Below are positions 33,746 to 43,319 of a stretch of 64,000 bases of DNA, in pieces (positions within the stretch are counted from its first letter, which is position 1; each line of letters opens with the position of its first letter). This DNA comes from JANLSE01 sp038214135 (GTDB lineage Bacteria; Chloroflexota; Chloroflexia; Chloroflexales; Roseiflexaceae). The notes under the pieces are model-generated. The model was not told the DNA's origin. It did not search any database and saw only the letters and a list, made by a program, of their open reading frames with translations. The translations under genes and the position numbers were made by a program. Location of the stretch: the NCBI GenBank assembly GCA_038214135.1, contig JBBQSD010000015.1, positions 4,619 to 68,618 of the forward strand, in the 5' to 3' direction.

Positions 33746-35932
33746 TTACTCATCAATCTCGGCGGCGGTGATACCTGCCCATTGCAGTAGTTCGCGGATT
33801 TTTGTGAGATTAGCACGCTCAATCAGCAGAATGTGATCACCGGCCTGGCCACGAATAAGTGGCGAGAAACGTTTACTAGCCAACAATGCCTGAGCAACAT
33901 TGGGATCGGCCAGGCGGAGAATGCTGATGCGCCCCAATTCTGTCTGAGCGGGTGCGCCAGCCCATGCGCGCAGGGCTACTGTCAGCACTGGTGGAATCGC
34001 CCGTGTCAGCCGTTGATCAAATTCACGCGAGAAATCATCGATCCGATACCCACGCTGGGCAGCCGCGCCAACACTCGCAGCCGTTAATTTCCAGTGATCG
34101 CCAACCCGCTCCGCCCAACGGTCGAGCAGTGGTTCCGTCAGCAGATCCGGCTTCCCGCGCACCACATCGATCTGGCCAGTTTCATCAACTTTGAGGGTGG
34201 CTGGTGGTGGATCAAGATAGTTGATGCTTGTCGTTATGCGTTGTGGCAGAATAGCCGTATCGAGCAGCACAAACAGTTCGCCAATTGGGCGGCCAGAAAC
34301 GCCATTGCTCAGGGCCGCATCACGGGCAGCGGAGGTCGGATATTTCAGGAGATTGGCACGGCGGCGCATGGTGATACGTTCGTGCTGGGTGACCCATTCG
34401 CGCATTGTTGCCGCAACATTCTGTGGGACAGATGGGCCAAGGGCTGCCAATAATGAATCCAGCGTGCCACTGCGGTCGGTCCAGCGCGCAACCGATTCAC
34501 GGGTCAGGCGGTAGCGGGCCACATGAATATCGGCCTGAACACGTTCGGCAGCCCGTTCGAGCAGGGCCAGTTGCGTTGGGGCTGCTTGCTCAAGATAGAC
34601 AACAATTTCATAGTTGGGTTGAATGATCCATGGGGCCACTGCTGGTTCGGCTGGTTTGACCTGCGCCTGTGGCCGCAACACCGCCCGTGCCAGATCGGTC
34701 AGGCGCAGTGCATTCAACTGCCCATCCTCGATGCCAACCTCAACCATTCCAAGAAAATAGAGCCAGCCAGCCAGCGCATAGGTGATCCAACGCTCCTCAT
34801 ATAGCCGCCATTCGCCCCACAGCCGTTCGAGCCAGCCCTGTTCATCGACAGGCGTGGTTTTTTGTTCGGCCTTGGTACGGCCACGTGGACGTTGCATGTT
34901 CCAGGGCCGGGCGACACGCGGATGCGGGCCGTTCAATGAATAGTGTTGCCCAATCCGATCAAACAGCGTACGGCTGAACGTTTCCAGGCTCACAAACGAT
35001 TGCGTATCCAGCATGCACTCGAACAGCATCAGCATCGCCAGGCGCATGCCAGCACCAGTATTGGCGAATGTCTCGCTCCAATATGGCAGATCATATTCAT
35101 ACCAGGATTGAATGCCAATGAATTGGCCAAGCACCTCTGCCACGAGCGTTGGGTAGGGCAGTGTGGCAATATCGGAATTGGAAACCATCAGCCGTTCGGA
35201 ATTGATCGCAACCAGATGACCAGTGTTCGTCAGTGTCTCGACCAGCCCTTGGACAGGGCGAGTAAACAGCAAGCCATCGAAGTGGGCTTCGGCTTCGCCC
35301 CAACCAAGGGTTTTGCTCAGTTTACGCATATCGGTGACACGTACGGCATTACTCTTGGTCAGTTGCAGCCCGCCCTGTGCGCGAATGGCCTCAACCACGC
35401 CAATCAGATCGAGTGCAACCTGGGCTGGGCGACGGATACGGCTTTCGGGTGGTTCTGGTGCAGCTGGCAGGGTAATTTGCTTGACTTTAAGGGCTGGGAC
35501 TCTGGCAAGCAGGCGATCATCGCTAAACACCACCAGATCGCTATATGGGCTGAAGTAGCCATAGCGCTGTTCGATTGGAAGTGCTAGCCCACGCTCGCAC
35601 AGCCGTTGGGCAAATGGTGACGACGTATTGCCATACATGTCCGGCGTTTCTGGTGGCTGATACCCGGCAGCACGCAGGGCAATCGCCAGATGGCTTGAAC
35701 GAATGATCCCGCCAATCCGGCGCATGATCGAAAGCGCAGCTAATTCGATGGCATCGAGCTGAATGATAGCCGCATCGACCATGCGCTGATCGGACAGCCC
35801 TTCACTTATTGCGATAATTGCTGCGTCTTTGCGGAGTGCCCCACGTGTACCCCAGATGCGGGCCATGCGTTGCAGTTCATTGCTATTCATCAGCTGAAGA
35901 TAGGAATCGAAACGTTGGTGGGGCTGCTCCAC
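33746..35932 (-). CDS. Helicase-associated (XPB/Ssl2 N-terminal-like) protein without a motor
   Basis: A 728-residue protein. The N-terminal part (1-150) resembles a winged-helix/SAP-like module (NELQRMARIWGTRGALRKDAAIIAISEGL, LDAIELAALSIMRRIGG). Around residues 455-570, WIIQPNYEIVVYLEQAAPTQLALLERAAE, VARYRLTRESVARW and PQNVAATMREWVTQHERITMRR match the helicase-associated domain found in front of XPB helicases. No Walker A or DEAH motif is present anywhere, so it cannot unwind DNA by itself. The GTG start (35932) has GAGGAG six bases upstream, inside the last codons of the small gene before it. It may recruit a helicase encoded elsewhere. Confidence 0.8.
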   Translation of the reverse strand: MEQPHQRFDSYLQLMNSNELQRMARIWGTRGALRKDAAIIAISEGLSDQRMVDAAIIQLDAIELAALSIMRRIGGIIRSSHLAIALRAAGYQPPETPDMYGNTSSPFAQRLCERGLALPIEQRYGYFSPYSDLVVFSDDRLLARVPALKVKQITLPAAPEPPESRIRRPAQVALDLIGVVEAIRAQGGLQLTKSNAVRVTDMRKLSKTLGWGEAEAHFDGLLFTRPVQGLVETLTNTGHLVAINSERLMVSNSDIATLPYPTLVAEVLGQFIGIQSWYEYDLPYWSETFANTGAGMRLAMLMLFECMLDTQSFVSLETFSRTLFDRIGQHYSLNGPHPRVARPWNMQRPRGRTKAEQKTTPVDEQGWLERLWGEWRLYEERWITYALAGWLYFLGMVEVGIEDGQLNALRLTDLARAVLRPQAQVKPAEPAVAPWIIQPNYEIVVYLEQAAPTQLALLERAAERVQADIHVARYRLTRESVARWTDRSGTLDSLLAALGPSVPQNVAATMREWVTQHERITMRRRANLLKYPTSAARDAALSNGVSGRPIGELFVLLDTAILPQRITTSINYLDPPPATLKVDETGQIDVVRGKPDLLTEPLLDRWAERVGDHWKLTAASVGAAAQRGYRIDDFSREFDQRLTRAIPPVLTVALRAWAGAPAQTELGRISILRLADPNVAQALLASKRFSPLIRGQAGDHILLIERANLTKIRELLQWAGITAAEIDE

Positions 35933-35935
35933 AGA

Positions 35936-36298
35936 TCACTCCTCGAGCATTCGCGGTACATGGCCAAGTTTGCGCAAGCGCGTGAACAGCGCATCGATCT
36001 GGCCAGGGGTGACAATTGCAACCCGGTCACTCAGTCGTACAGCAATTGTTCGCGCGGCAGCTGCATCGGACATAATCGCATCGAGCAGCCAACTCTCGGC
36101 AACTTCGATCAATGGCAGATTACTATGTAGAACTGGCGCGATATCGGGTTCGCTTGCTGCTGCACCTTTTATAGCTGGCGGATTCTTTGGCGAACGGGCC
36201 ACGGCTGTTCTCCCAGGCTGAGGATCGGTGGATTGTTGGTGTGCATCAACCCGTATTTTACCATACCAAAGGTTGTGGGCGGTTTGCGAACCGCCCAT
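35936..36298 (-). CDS. Small protein coupled to the XPB-like gene
   Basis: A frame of up to 120 codons ending 3 bp before the XPB-like start. Its last codons (CTC GAG GAG TGA) provide the Shine-Dalgarno of that gene, which argues that it is translated. The first 25 codons contain a GGGCGGTTTGCGAACCGCCC repeat, so the true start is probably downstream, for example a GTG near 36200. The C-terminal 60 residues (LHSNLPLIEVAESWLLDAIMSDAAAARTIAVRLSDRVAIVTPGQID) look like a folded helical domain. No family is recognised. Confidence 0.5.
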   Translation of the reverse strand: MGGSQTAHNLWYGKIRVDAHQQSTDPQPGRTAVARSPKNPPAIKGAAASEPDIAPVLHSNLPLIEVAESWLLDAIMSDAAAARTIAVRLSDRVAIVTPGQIDALFTRLRKLGHVPRMLEE

Positions 36299-36360
36299 AC
36301 GGTAATTCCTTGCCGATAATCCACATTATGTGGGCGAATACGAGATTCGCCCATATGGTG
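36262..36360. repeat. Two GGCGGTTCGCGAACCGCC-type palindromes
   Basis: GGGCGGTTTGCGAACCGCCC (about 36268-36287) and GGGCGAATACGAGATTCGCC (about 36330-36350) are two members of the palindrome family that forms the array at 48392-48647. They lie just upstream of, and inside, the small coupled gene. Confidence 0.75.
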
Positions 36361-36371
36361 ATTGCGGGCAT

Positions 36372-37622
36372 TTACCCAGCAATCTCGCGCAGCGCCGCCA
36401 GCAAGCGGTCGATTTCATCAACGGTATTATAGTGAACCAGCCCGATCCGCAACATGCCGCCCAGATCTTCGACACCAAGGCGTTCGCTCAGGTTCATTGC
36501 ATAATAGTTGCCATCCCAGGTGAAGATCCCGCGCTGGCCGAGTGCCTCGGAGAGTTGCCGTGGGGTGTGGCCTGCGATCCGCACCGCAACAGTTGGCGTG
36601 CGGCTCTCGAAGCGGGCCGCATCGGTGATGCCATAGAAGGTTAGCCCTGGAATTTCTAGCAACCCGGCGATGAGTTTCTCGCTCAGGCCGCGTTCATACT
36701 CGCAGATCATCTCCATTGCAGCAATAATTGCCTCGCGTTGGGTTGGTTCTGTTTCCCAAGCCCGATGGTGCCTGCCGAGTTCAGCCAGATATGTGATTGC
36801 GGCAGTCACGCCGGCCATGCTTTCGTGGCTCTTGGTACCAGTTTCCCAGCGATCAGGCAGGATATCGGCAGCCGGGCGGACTTTGTATGGCGTGAGCCGT
36901 TGCATATGCTCACGTTTGCCATAGAGTGTGCCCATGTGTGGCGCAAAGAATTTGTATGGCGAACAGGCCAGAAAATCGCAGCCAAGCTCCTGCACATCAA
37001 TCGGGCCGTGGGGCGCATAATGGACAGCATCGACATACACCAGCGCGCCGACGGCATGGGCCAGTTCAACAACCTGTTTCACATCATTGATTGTGCCAAC
37101 GGCATTGGAGGCATAGCCAACCGCCACCAGCTTGGTTTTGGGCGTGATCTGGCGGGCGAAATCGGCCATATCGAGTGTACAATCCTCGGTATCGACATCC
37201 ACGAATTTAATGATCGCGCCCTGTTCTTCGAGTGCCTTCCAGGGTGCCACATTCGCATCGTGATCGAGGCGTGTTAGCACAATCTCATCGCCTGGTTGGA
37301 TATCGCGGCCAATTGCCCGGCTGAACGCAAAGGTCAGGCTGGTCATATTCTGGCCGAAGACAACCTCATCCGGGGCGCAGCCAAGCAGATCGGCCATGGC
37401 CTGATGTGCGGCGGTGATTGTCTCATCGGTGCGGCGGCTGGTCAGAAATGCGCCATGGATATTGCTATTGGCGCGGATCAGGTAATCGGTCATGGCATTA
37501 ATCACCTGCTGGGGGACCTGTGTGCCGCCGGGGCCATCAAAGAAGATAGCTGGCTGATCGTTGACCTGTTGGGCAAGGGCGGGAAACTGCATTCTGATCC
37601 ATTCCAGATCGAGGGTGGTCAT
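36372..37622 (-). CDS. Cysteine desulfurase-like PLP enzyme (class V aminotransferase)
   Basis: A 416-residue fold-type I PLP protein. IFFDGPGGTQVPQQVINAMTDYL is the typical start. NMTSLTFAFSRAIGRDIQPGDEIVLTRLDHDANVAPW contains the family His, AVGYASNAVGTINDVKQVVELAHAVGALVYVDAVHYAPHG gives the PLP Asp and His, and FLACSPYKFFAPHMGTLYGK gives the Schiff-base Lys. It fits the cysteine-desulfurase-like subgroup without an accompanying scaffold gene, so the substrate may be different from cysteine; no loop Cys is obvious near the end. It stands alone, upstream of the XPB-like pair in the same direction. Confidence 0.88.
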   Translation of the reverse strand: MTTLDLEWIRMQFPALAQQVNDQPAIFFDGPGGTQVPQQVINAMTDYLIRANSNIHGAFLTSRRTDETITAAHQAMADLLGCAPDEVVFGQNMTSLTFAFSRAIGRDIQPGDEIVLTRLDHDANVAPWKALEEQGAIIKFVDVDTEDCTLDMADFARQITPKTKLVAVGYASNAVGTINDVKQVVELAHAVGALVYVDAVHYAPHGPIDVQELGCDFLACSPYKFFAPHMGTLYGKREHMQRLTPYKVRPAADILPDRWETGTKSHESMAGVTAAITYLAELGRHHRAWETEPTQREAIIAAMEMICEYERGLSEKLIAGLLEIPGLTFYGITDAARFESRTPTVAVRIAGHTPRQLSEALGQRGIFTWDGNYYAMNLSERLGVEDLGGMLRIGLVHYNTVDEIDRLLAALREIAG

Positions 37623-38080
37623 GCGATGCTCCTGTCTATGGCGTTGGGTTGGTGCGGCTGTATGGTACCACGTTCTGTGCGGGCGAGAACAGGGGGCGAG
37701 GGAACAAGGGAGCGAGAGATCAAGGGCACAATGATTGCATGCCCCGAATTCGCAGGCGATGAACGTAGGGGCGGTTCGTGAACCGCCATGGGTGAGCCGG
37801 TAGATGCATGCCCTTCCATCCGCAGGCTGAAGCCTGCGGCTATTGGGATGATGGGCGTAGGCGATACGCTACGGACTGCCCAATAATCCCCAATAATCGC
37901 TGATGTGATGGTCCCGTAATTTACGCACCTTGCCGTGTGTGACTCTGGCTTGTTATGATCATGGTACGGAGACACATGTTGTTCTCTTGTTCGGCAACAC
38001 AGGAACAAGTGAACAAGCAACACAGTGTTCAATGTTCCCTTGTTCTCTCCAACAATGAATTGGCAAGAAGGACACCGGCC
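37623..38080. repeat. Repeat-filled spacer upstream of the NTPase/HEAT gene
   Basis: Contains GAGGGAACAAGGGAGCGAGAG (about 37697), GGCGGTTCGTGAACCGCC (37771-37788), CGCAGGCTGAAGCCTGCGG (37820-37838) and a block of AACAAGTGAACAAGCAACAC (about 38003) with CTTGTTCTCTC on both sides. No gene is evident. The long open frame across it is repeat DNA in frame with the downstream gene. Confidence 0.7.
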
Positions 38081-41000
38081 ATGCGGCTTGTACTCGCGGA
38101 TCGTCTGATCAGACGCCAGGAAACCCATAGCTATCGCCAGATACTGAGTGCCGCATTGGCAGCCGATAGCGCCCTACGCAGTTTGCCTGCGCTGCACACA
38201 CTGCCACACTTCGGCATGCGCGAGGATGGGACGGTTGTAAAAATCGACCTACCATCCGTTCGCCAGGGGATGCTGCTGCGTGGAACTTCGGGCAGTGGGC
38301 GCCGGTTGGTGATCGCACAACTGGCCCATGCCTGGCTTGCTGGCGGAATATTTGAAAAACCGCTGCCATTGCCGATTGACCTGGCCCGCTTGGATGATGG
38401 TGTCGCCTCGCCGAATGCACTGCTGACAGCCCTGGTGGCAGGGCTTGATCGCGGCAAGCTTGGTGGCGCGGTGAGTTGGTTGCTGCTGATGAGTGGTTTG
38501 GAGGATCTGCCGCCCATACGGCGCTCGATCTGGCGTTCGGCCCTGGTAGGCCACATGTATCCGCATGCCATTCAGCTTGGGATAGTTGTTGCCCCAGTGG
38601 ATGAACCACCCTGGCCTGGATTAACGACGGTGACTCTGCCGCCAACCGGGCCACATGATGCACAACGCTGGCTTAGCCATCTGCTTCCTGATCTGGCAGA
38701 TCGAAAACAGACCGCACTGCTGGGCGTGCTTGGGCCAATGCCAACCCTGTTTGATTGTGCGCTGGCCGCCTTGTTGTCCACAAATGGTCAGGTTCCAGGC
38801 TCACGGATTGATCGTGAGCGCCGGGCACTGGCACTGTTTCGGGCACAACGGCCTGGCACAGGAACCGCACCCGCAGCGATTGGCAGCGGAATGGCATCGT
38901 TCATGGCGCAGCGGATGGCATTACTTTGGCAAGCCACGCAGATTGTTGAGCATGGATCGTACGAGCTTGTGCTTGAACAACCGCTGTGCGCTGATCTCGT
39001 GTTGTTGACAGCTGGATTGGCGACTGAGAGCGACCAATTGCTGAAGGTGCTTGCCCGCCATGCTGCTCCGGATACACAGATTCTGCTTCTGGCTGGGCGT
39101 TGCCTGGCGGAACATCCGCCGCGTTCTGCAGCCCTGACACTGTTGATCGTTCGGGCGTTGGGGCAACTGATAAGCACTGGATTTACCAATTCTGAACAGG
39201 CTGGTTTGGTGCTGGCAGCCTGTTTACCTGCACTGGATGCTGCACTCAGCGAGGCCGTGCGTCGGAATGCAGAGCGGGTGATTCATGCGGTGTTGAGCGC
39301 GCTTCCGATTGAATATGCGCTGCCACGCCTGGTTCGTTTGGCCTATGATGCTGCAACTCCTGAGCCGATTGGCTGGCGCTGTGCTATGCGCCTGGCAGGA
39401 TTGCCCAGTGTGCCACAGGTTGCTGCTCCAGAGGCACCGCATAGTTTGGCACGCTGGGCCTTCGTTCAGGCCCTTGGTGGCAGCACTGGCCATGCCCGAT
39501 TGTTGCAGCATTCATCACAGGCACTTCGGGCGCTGGCGACAGCCGCATCAATCTATCGCGAACCGGCAGCGCTGGCGCTGCTTGCTCATCCCGAATTGCC
39601 TGTGCCGGTGCGTTTGGCAGCGCTCAGGTTGATCGAACCAACAGTGCAGAGCGCTGGCGCTGCATTTTTGCCACACCTGGCCCGTGATCCAGTTCGTGCG
39701 ATGCGCATGGCGGCACTCGCTCGGCTGACCGAGCAGAGCAACCAATATGGCGGGCGTGTTGCTGCACAGATTGCCGGTGATGTGTCACAACCCTGGGAGA
39801 TCCGCGCTGATGCGCTTCAGTTCGTGGCGCGTGCGCCAGTGCGAATGGCTGGCCCGGTACTGATTGCCTGTGCAACAGATCCAGCATTGCCATTGCATGT
39901 GCGGATTGAGGCGTTACGCAGCCGTCGGATGCTCCGCAATCCCCAACCTGCCTTGCTCGCTATTACGCGCAATCAGCAGCATGATCCAATCATTCGGGCA
40001 GCGGCGCTACGGCTGATTGCCACACGACCCTCGAATACTTCCGGGCAACACCGGCCCTTGCATCGTGATCGACTGCGGCGGGTTTCGTATCGGTTTGCCC
40101 ATACGCTGGCCTGGCTGCTCGAAGATCCAACAACCCCATTGCATGTCGCATTGGTCGCGTGCGAACTGCTCGCCGCGCGGGGCGGATCGCTTGCGGCAGT
40201 CACGCTGATTGGCGTGATTGAACGTGCGCCAACGAATAATGAACGAACCTATGCCACGATTGTCGCTCTTGGGCGATTGCGTGGCGAGCGCGTGGTGCAT
40301 ATGCTTGCCACACTGCTTGGTGCAGGCGCGCTTACCAGGCTCCAGCAGGGCTATTCAGCAGCACTCACCCGCCTACCAACAGCGCAGGCGCTGGTCTCGA
40401 ACGATGTGCCACTGACGATTCGGCACAGCCTACAGATTGCCGATCAGCTATCTTTGCGCATTGCGGATCGGCCAACGACGCTATACGAATATCTGCTAAC
40501 GGCTGCGGATCGATTGCGAACAGCCGCCGCTCAGGCGTTGGCCCAGATTGGCGGAATTGGTGCCCGCATGGCTCTGGTTGATGCCCTCATTGCTGGTGAA
40601 TCGGCGACGGCCACGCCAGCACTGCTTGATGCGCTCATGCATGTGTGTGGCCCTGATGATGCACAACCACTTGCACAGATCATTCGCGACCCGAACACAA
40701 CAGCGCGGGTGCGCTGGTTGGTTGTGCAGCGGCTTGCCGATCACCCGGCGGCGCTCAGGTTGCTGCTCGAATATGTACATGATGCGAGCCTGGATACACT
40801 CAGCCGTGCGACACTGGCAGCGGCACTTGGTCGGCGCAAGGTTGCTGGGGTACTTCCGCCGCTTACCGCTATCGCTCAGGATCGCAGCACCGATGGCTTC
40901 CTGCGTGAGCAAGCGCTGATTGGCCTGGGGAGCGTTGGCAATGCTGCTAGTGATGCGATATTATTGCGGATCGCAGCAGATCCAACCGAACTTCCACGCT

Positions 41001-41848
41001 TGCGTGGCGTTGCAGCCGCCCAGATCCGCCCTACCATGGATGCGGCCACCCATTGGGCGCTGCGCAATCTTGTACACCACGAGCGCGCCACCGTTGATGT
41101 GTTGGTTGGCGGGCTGGTTGCACTGGGGCAGGCGCGTGATCGTGAGGCACTGCCACTGCTGATGCAATACAGCCTCGATCAACGCAGCGAGGTTGCCCGT
41201 GCCGCAATCGACGGACTAGCGGCCGTCAATGATTCAACAATCACATCGGTATTGGTTGGCCTTTCGCAGAAGGTGCATCTTGATCGGGTGCTGCGTTTGC
41301 ACGCAATCGGTGCATTATTGCGCATGGGCGATCCCGATGGGTCATTGCTGATTCGGGATTACCTGCATGGCTCTTCTGTACCACTACAGCTCCAGGCATT
41401 GGAACAGATCATTGCGGCGGGCGCACCAGTGGCACAATTGTTAGCACTCGCCAGCGATAAGAACCGAGCGGTTGCCTTTCGCCTACGGGCGCTCGATGGC
41501 ATCGCAACTCTTGATTCAGCCGAACCGCTCGCCATGCTTGTTGAGGATATGTATGAACCAGCCGAAGTGCGTGGGCAGGCAATTCAGATCCTCGTTGCGG
41601 TTGGTGGCACGAAGGCCCACGAATTGCTTCTACGAATAGCAGGGCGAACTGAGGATCATGCTGGTGTTCGTTCTTATTGTATTGATGCACTGGTACAACG
41701 GCGCGATCCGGCTGCTGCACCGATTTTGGCACAGATTGCCGTCGCAGCCGATAACCCATTGATCTGTGAGCGGGCCGCGCTTGCACTGATTACGTTGATG
41801 GTACCTGCACCGAGTATTCAGAAGTCAGGCGTCAGAATATATCCGTAG
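38081..41848 (+). CDS. Large protein with a degenerate NTPase domain and HEAT repeats
   Basis: A 1255-residue protein. The N-terminal part (about 30-300) looks like a STAND/NACHT-type NTPase: GMLLRGTSGSGRRLVIAQLAHAWL sits where the P-loop is expected but has GRR in place of GK(S/T), and VSWLLLMSGLEDLPP replaces Walker B. ATP hydrolysis is therefore doubtful. From about residue 430 to the end it is a long alpha solenoid with many HEAT-like repeats (for example HVRIEALRSRRML, VRWLVVQRLADHPAALRLLLEYV, LREQALIGLGSVGNAASDAILLRIAADP). AAGGAC precedes ATG 38081. The last residues (SIQKSGVRIYP) are encoded by an AGGAGTC heptamer repeat, which supplies the stop. It probably acts as a scaffold. The function is unknown. 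Confidence 0.7.
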   Translation: MRLVLADRLIRRQETHSYRQILSAALAADSALRSLPALHTLPHFGMREDGTVVKIDLPSVRQGMLLRGTSGSGRRLVIAQLAHAWLAGGIFEKPLPLPIDLARLDDGVASPNALLTALVAGLDRGKLGGAVSWLLLMSGLEDLPPIRRSIWRSALVGHMYPHAIQLGIVVAPVDEPPWPGLTTVTLPPTGPHDAQRWLSHLLPDLADRKQTALLGVLGPMPTLFDCALAALLSTNGQVPGSRIDRERRALALFRAQRPGTGTAPAAIGSGMASFMAQRMALLWQATQIVEHGSYELVLEQPLCADLVLLTAGLATESDQLLKVLARHAAPDTQILLLAGRCLAEHPPRSAALTLLIVRALGQLISTGFTNSEQAGLVLAACLPALDAALSEAVRRNAERVIHAVLSALPIEYALPRLVRLAYDAATPEPIGWRCAMRLAGLPSVPQVAAPEAPHSLARWAFVQALGGSTGHARLLQHSSQALRALATAASIYREPAALALLAHPELPVPVRLAALRLIEPTVQSAGAAFLPHLARDPVRAMRMAALARLTEQSNQYGGRVAAQIAGDVSQPWEIRADALQFVARAPVRMAGPVLIACATDPALPLHVRIEALRSRRMLRNPQPALLAITRNQQHDPIIRAAALRLIATRPSNTSGQHRPLHRDRLRRVSYRFAHTLAWLLEDPTTPLHVALVACELLAARGGSLAAVTLIGVIERAPTNNERTYATIVALGRLRGERVVHMLATLLGAGALTRLQQGYSAALTRLPTAQALVSNDVPLTIRHSLQIADQLSLRIADRPTTLYEYLLTAADRLRTAAAQALAQIGGIGARMALVDALIAGESATATPALLDALMHVCGPDDAQPLAQIIRDPNTTARVRWLVVQRLADHPAALRLLLEYVHDASLDTLSRATLAAALGRRKVAGVLPPLTAIAQDRSTDGFLREQALIGLGSVGNAASDAILLRIAADPTELPRLRGVAAAQIRPTMDAATHWALRNLVHHERATVDVLVGGLVALGQARDREALPLLMQYSLDQRSEVARAAIDGLAAVNDSTITSVLVGLSQKVHLDRVLRLHAIGALLRMGDPDGSLLIRDYLHGSSVPLQLQALEQIIAAGAPVAQLLALASDKNRAVAFRLRALDGIATLDSAEPLAMLVEDMYEPAEVRGQAIQILVAVGGTKAHELLLRIAGRTEDHAGVRSYCIDALVQRRDPAAAPILAQIAVAADNPLICERAALALITLMVPAPSIQKSGVRIYP

Positions 41849-42365
41849 AACCGAGAACCAAGTATTCAGGAGTCAGGAGTCAGGAGTCAGAATATTGGCT
41901 GGAGAACCAAGAACCAAACCTGAACTACGGACCTACGGAACTGCAGAACTGGGGAACTGCGAACCGTGAACAAGTGAGCAAGAACCGCCCTCACCCCTGC
42001 TGCGCTGCCCCTCTGCCAGTGGGAGAGGGGAGCAAGAATCAAAATAAACGAGGTAGAGACGCCTCGCTGGGTCGTCTGGCTGATTGATCGCAGCCGAGGC
42101 ATGACCAACGGGCGTTGGAAGGCCACCAGCATTCTTTAAAAGAAGCAATCGAACAAGGGAACAAGCAACACTAACGCCGCTTGATTGAAGCCGAGGCATG
42201 ACACATGAGCCTTGGGGTGGCACAAAGATGCATTTGAGGTGTGGAGCGCGTAGCCCTGAAAACACCAACCATGGAACGGGCTCCTGCGAAAGCGGCAGCG
42301 ATAGCGAGAATGAACAGTTTCCTGCGAACTGGCACTGAGATAATGAAAAGAGTAAGGAGCATCCT
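41814..42365. repeat. Repeat-filled spacer before the REC-HTH gene
   Basis: Heptamer blocks at 41814-41838 and 41861-41892, then a seven-base-periodic stretch (GAACTACGGACCTACGGAAC, 41921-41975), a CCCTCACCCC palindrome (41990-42031), and two diverged copies of GATTGAAGCCGAGGCATGAC (about 42082 and 42184) around an AACAAGGGAACAAGCAACAC block. No gene is seen. Confidence 0.7.
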
Positions 42366-43319
42366 GTGCAAACGCGCATTATGATCGTTGATGATGAAGA
42401 AGTGACCGGACGATTATTGCTGTACCAGTTGCAGGGCCTTGGCTATGCAGCGGTGTATGTGCAGGATGGATTACAGGCGCTGCAACAGATCCTGATTGAG
42501 CAACCAAGCCTAATCCTGCTCGATGTGATGATGCCGCTGATCAGTGGTTGGGATGTCTGCCGTGAGATCCGCGTCTGTTCATCGGTGCCGATTATTATGC
42601 TGACGGGCAAGGATGCCGATGATGATGTGGTGGTGGGTCTTGCTGCTGGTGCCGATGATTATGTGACCAAGCCATTCAATATGGCCCAGCTTCAGGCACG
42701 CATCGAGGCGGTTCTACGCCGAGCAGGGCAGCGTAGCCATTGGGCAGTTGCATCGACGATCCGGCGCTCGAATACTGAAACAACCAGTGGATCTATGCCA
42801 TTGCCACGCACAGCGCCCCAGCCACAGCCATGCACAATGGCAGTGCCACAGTTTGTGCATTCGGCGCGGGTTGCCTCGGCAGCTATTGCCCAAATGGTTG
42901 AGCCAGCGCTGCAAGCACCCATGCCATCACCAATGTATACCAATGGCACGAGCACAGCGCGAGCACCTGAACCAATGCCTGCTCCTATTATTATGCCCAG
43001 GCCAACAGCTTTGGGAATGAGATTGCATACGGCACGACAGGCGCGGAGCATCTCACTCTATCAGGCCGAGCAGATGTGCCTGATCCGTTGGGATTACCTA
43101 CAGGCGATTGAGCAAGAGAACTGGAACTATCTGCCGCGCCCACAATTGCACAACGCCATCCGGCAGTACGCCGCATTTCTACGGATTGACCCAGGCCAAA
43201 CGATCCGAGCGCCACAGCGGGACTGGCCGATCTGGCAATATAGCGCAATTGCCACTGCTGCATTAGCTGTTGTGTTGCTGATTGTGTTATTGGTGCTTGT
43301 GTGGGGCAGAATCGTGTGA
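42366..43319 (+). CDS. Membrane-anchored response regulator with a RodZ-like HTH
   Basis: A 317-residue protein with an unusual domain order. The receiver (about 1-118) is complete: IMIVDDEEVTGR, LILLDVMMPLISGWD (phosphoacceptor Asp), IIMLTGKD and DDYVTKPFN (switch Lys). A Pro/Met/Ala-rich linker follows (about 130-215). Then LGMRLHTARQARSISLYQAEQMC with IRWDYLQAIEQENWNYLPRP (about 218-270) matches the HTH_25 domain of RodZ-type proteins. A single membrane helix (ATAALAVVLLIVLLVLVW) ends the protein. The order thus suggests a phospho-controlled, membrane-tethered cytoskeletal or DNA-binding module. No kinase lies nearby. It starts 5' of ATG 42366 with AAGGAG. Confidence 0.85.
   Translation: MQTRIMIVDDEEVTGRLLLYQLQGLGYAAVYVQDGLQALQQILIEQPSLILLDVMMPLISGWDVCREIRVCSSVPIIMLTGKDADDDVVVGLAAGADDYVTKPFNMAQLQARIEAVLRRAGQRSHWAVASTIRRSNTETTSGSMPLPRTAPQPQPCTMAVPQFVHSARVASAAIAQMVEPALQAPMPSPMYTNGTSTARAPEPMPAPIIMPRPTALGMRLHTARQARSISLYQAEQMCLIRWDYLQAIEQENWNYLPRPQLHNAIRQYAAFLRIDPGQTIRAPQRDWPIWQYSAIATAALAVVLLIVLLVLVWGRIV

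Noticed and set aside
37955..38080. 42-codon extension of the NTPase/HEAT protein
   Set aside because: Encoded by AACAAGTG repeats. ATG 38081 has an AAGGAC site and begins the conserved-looking sequence.
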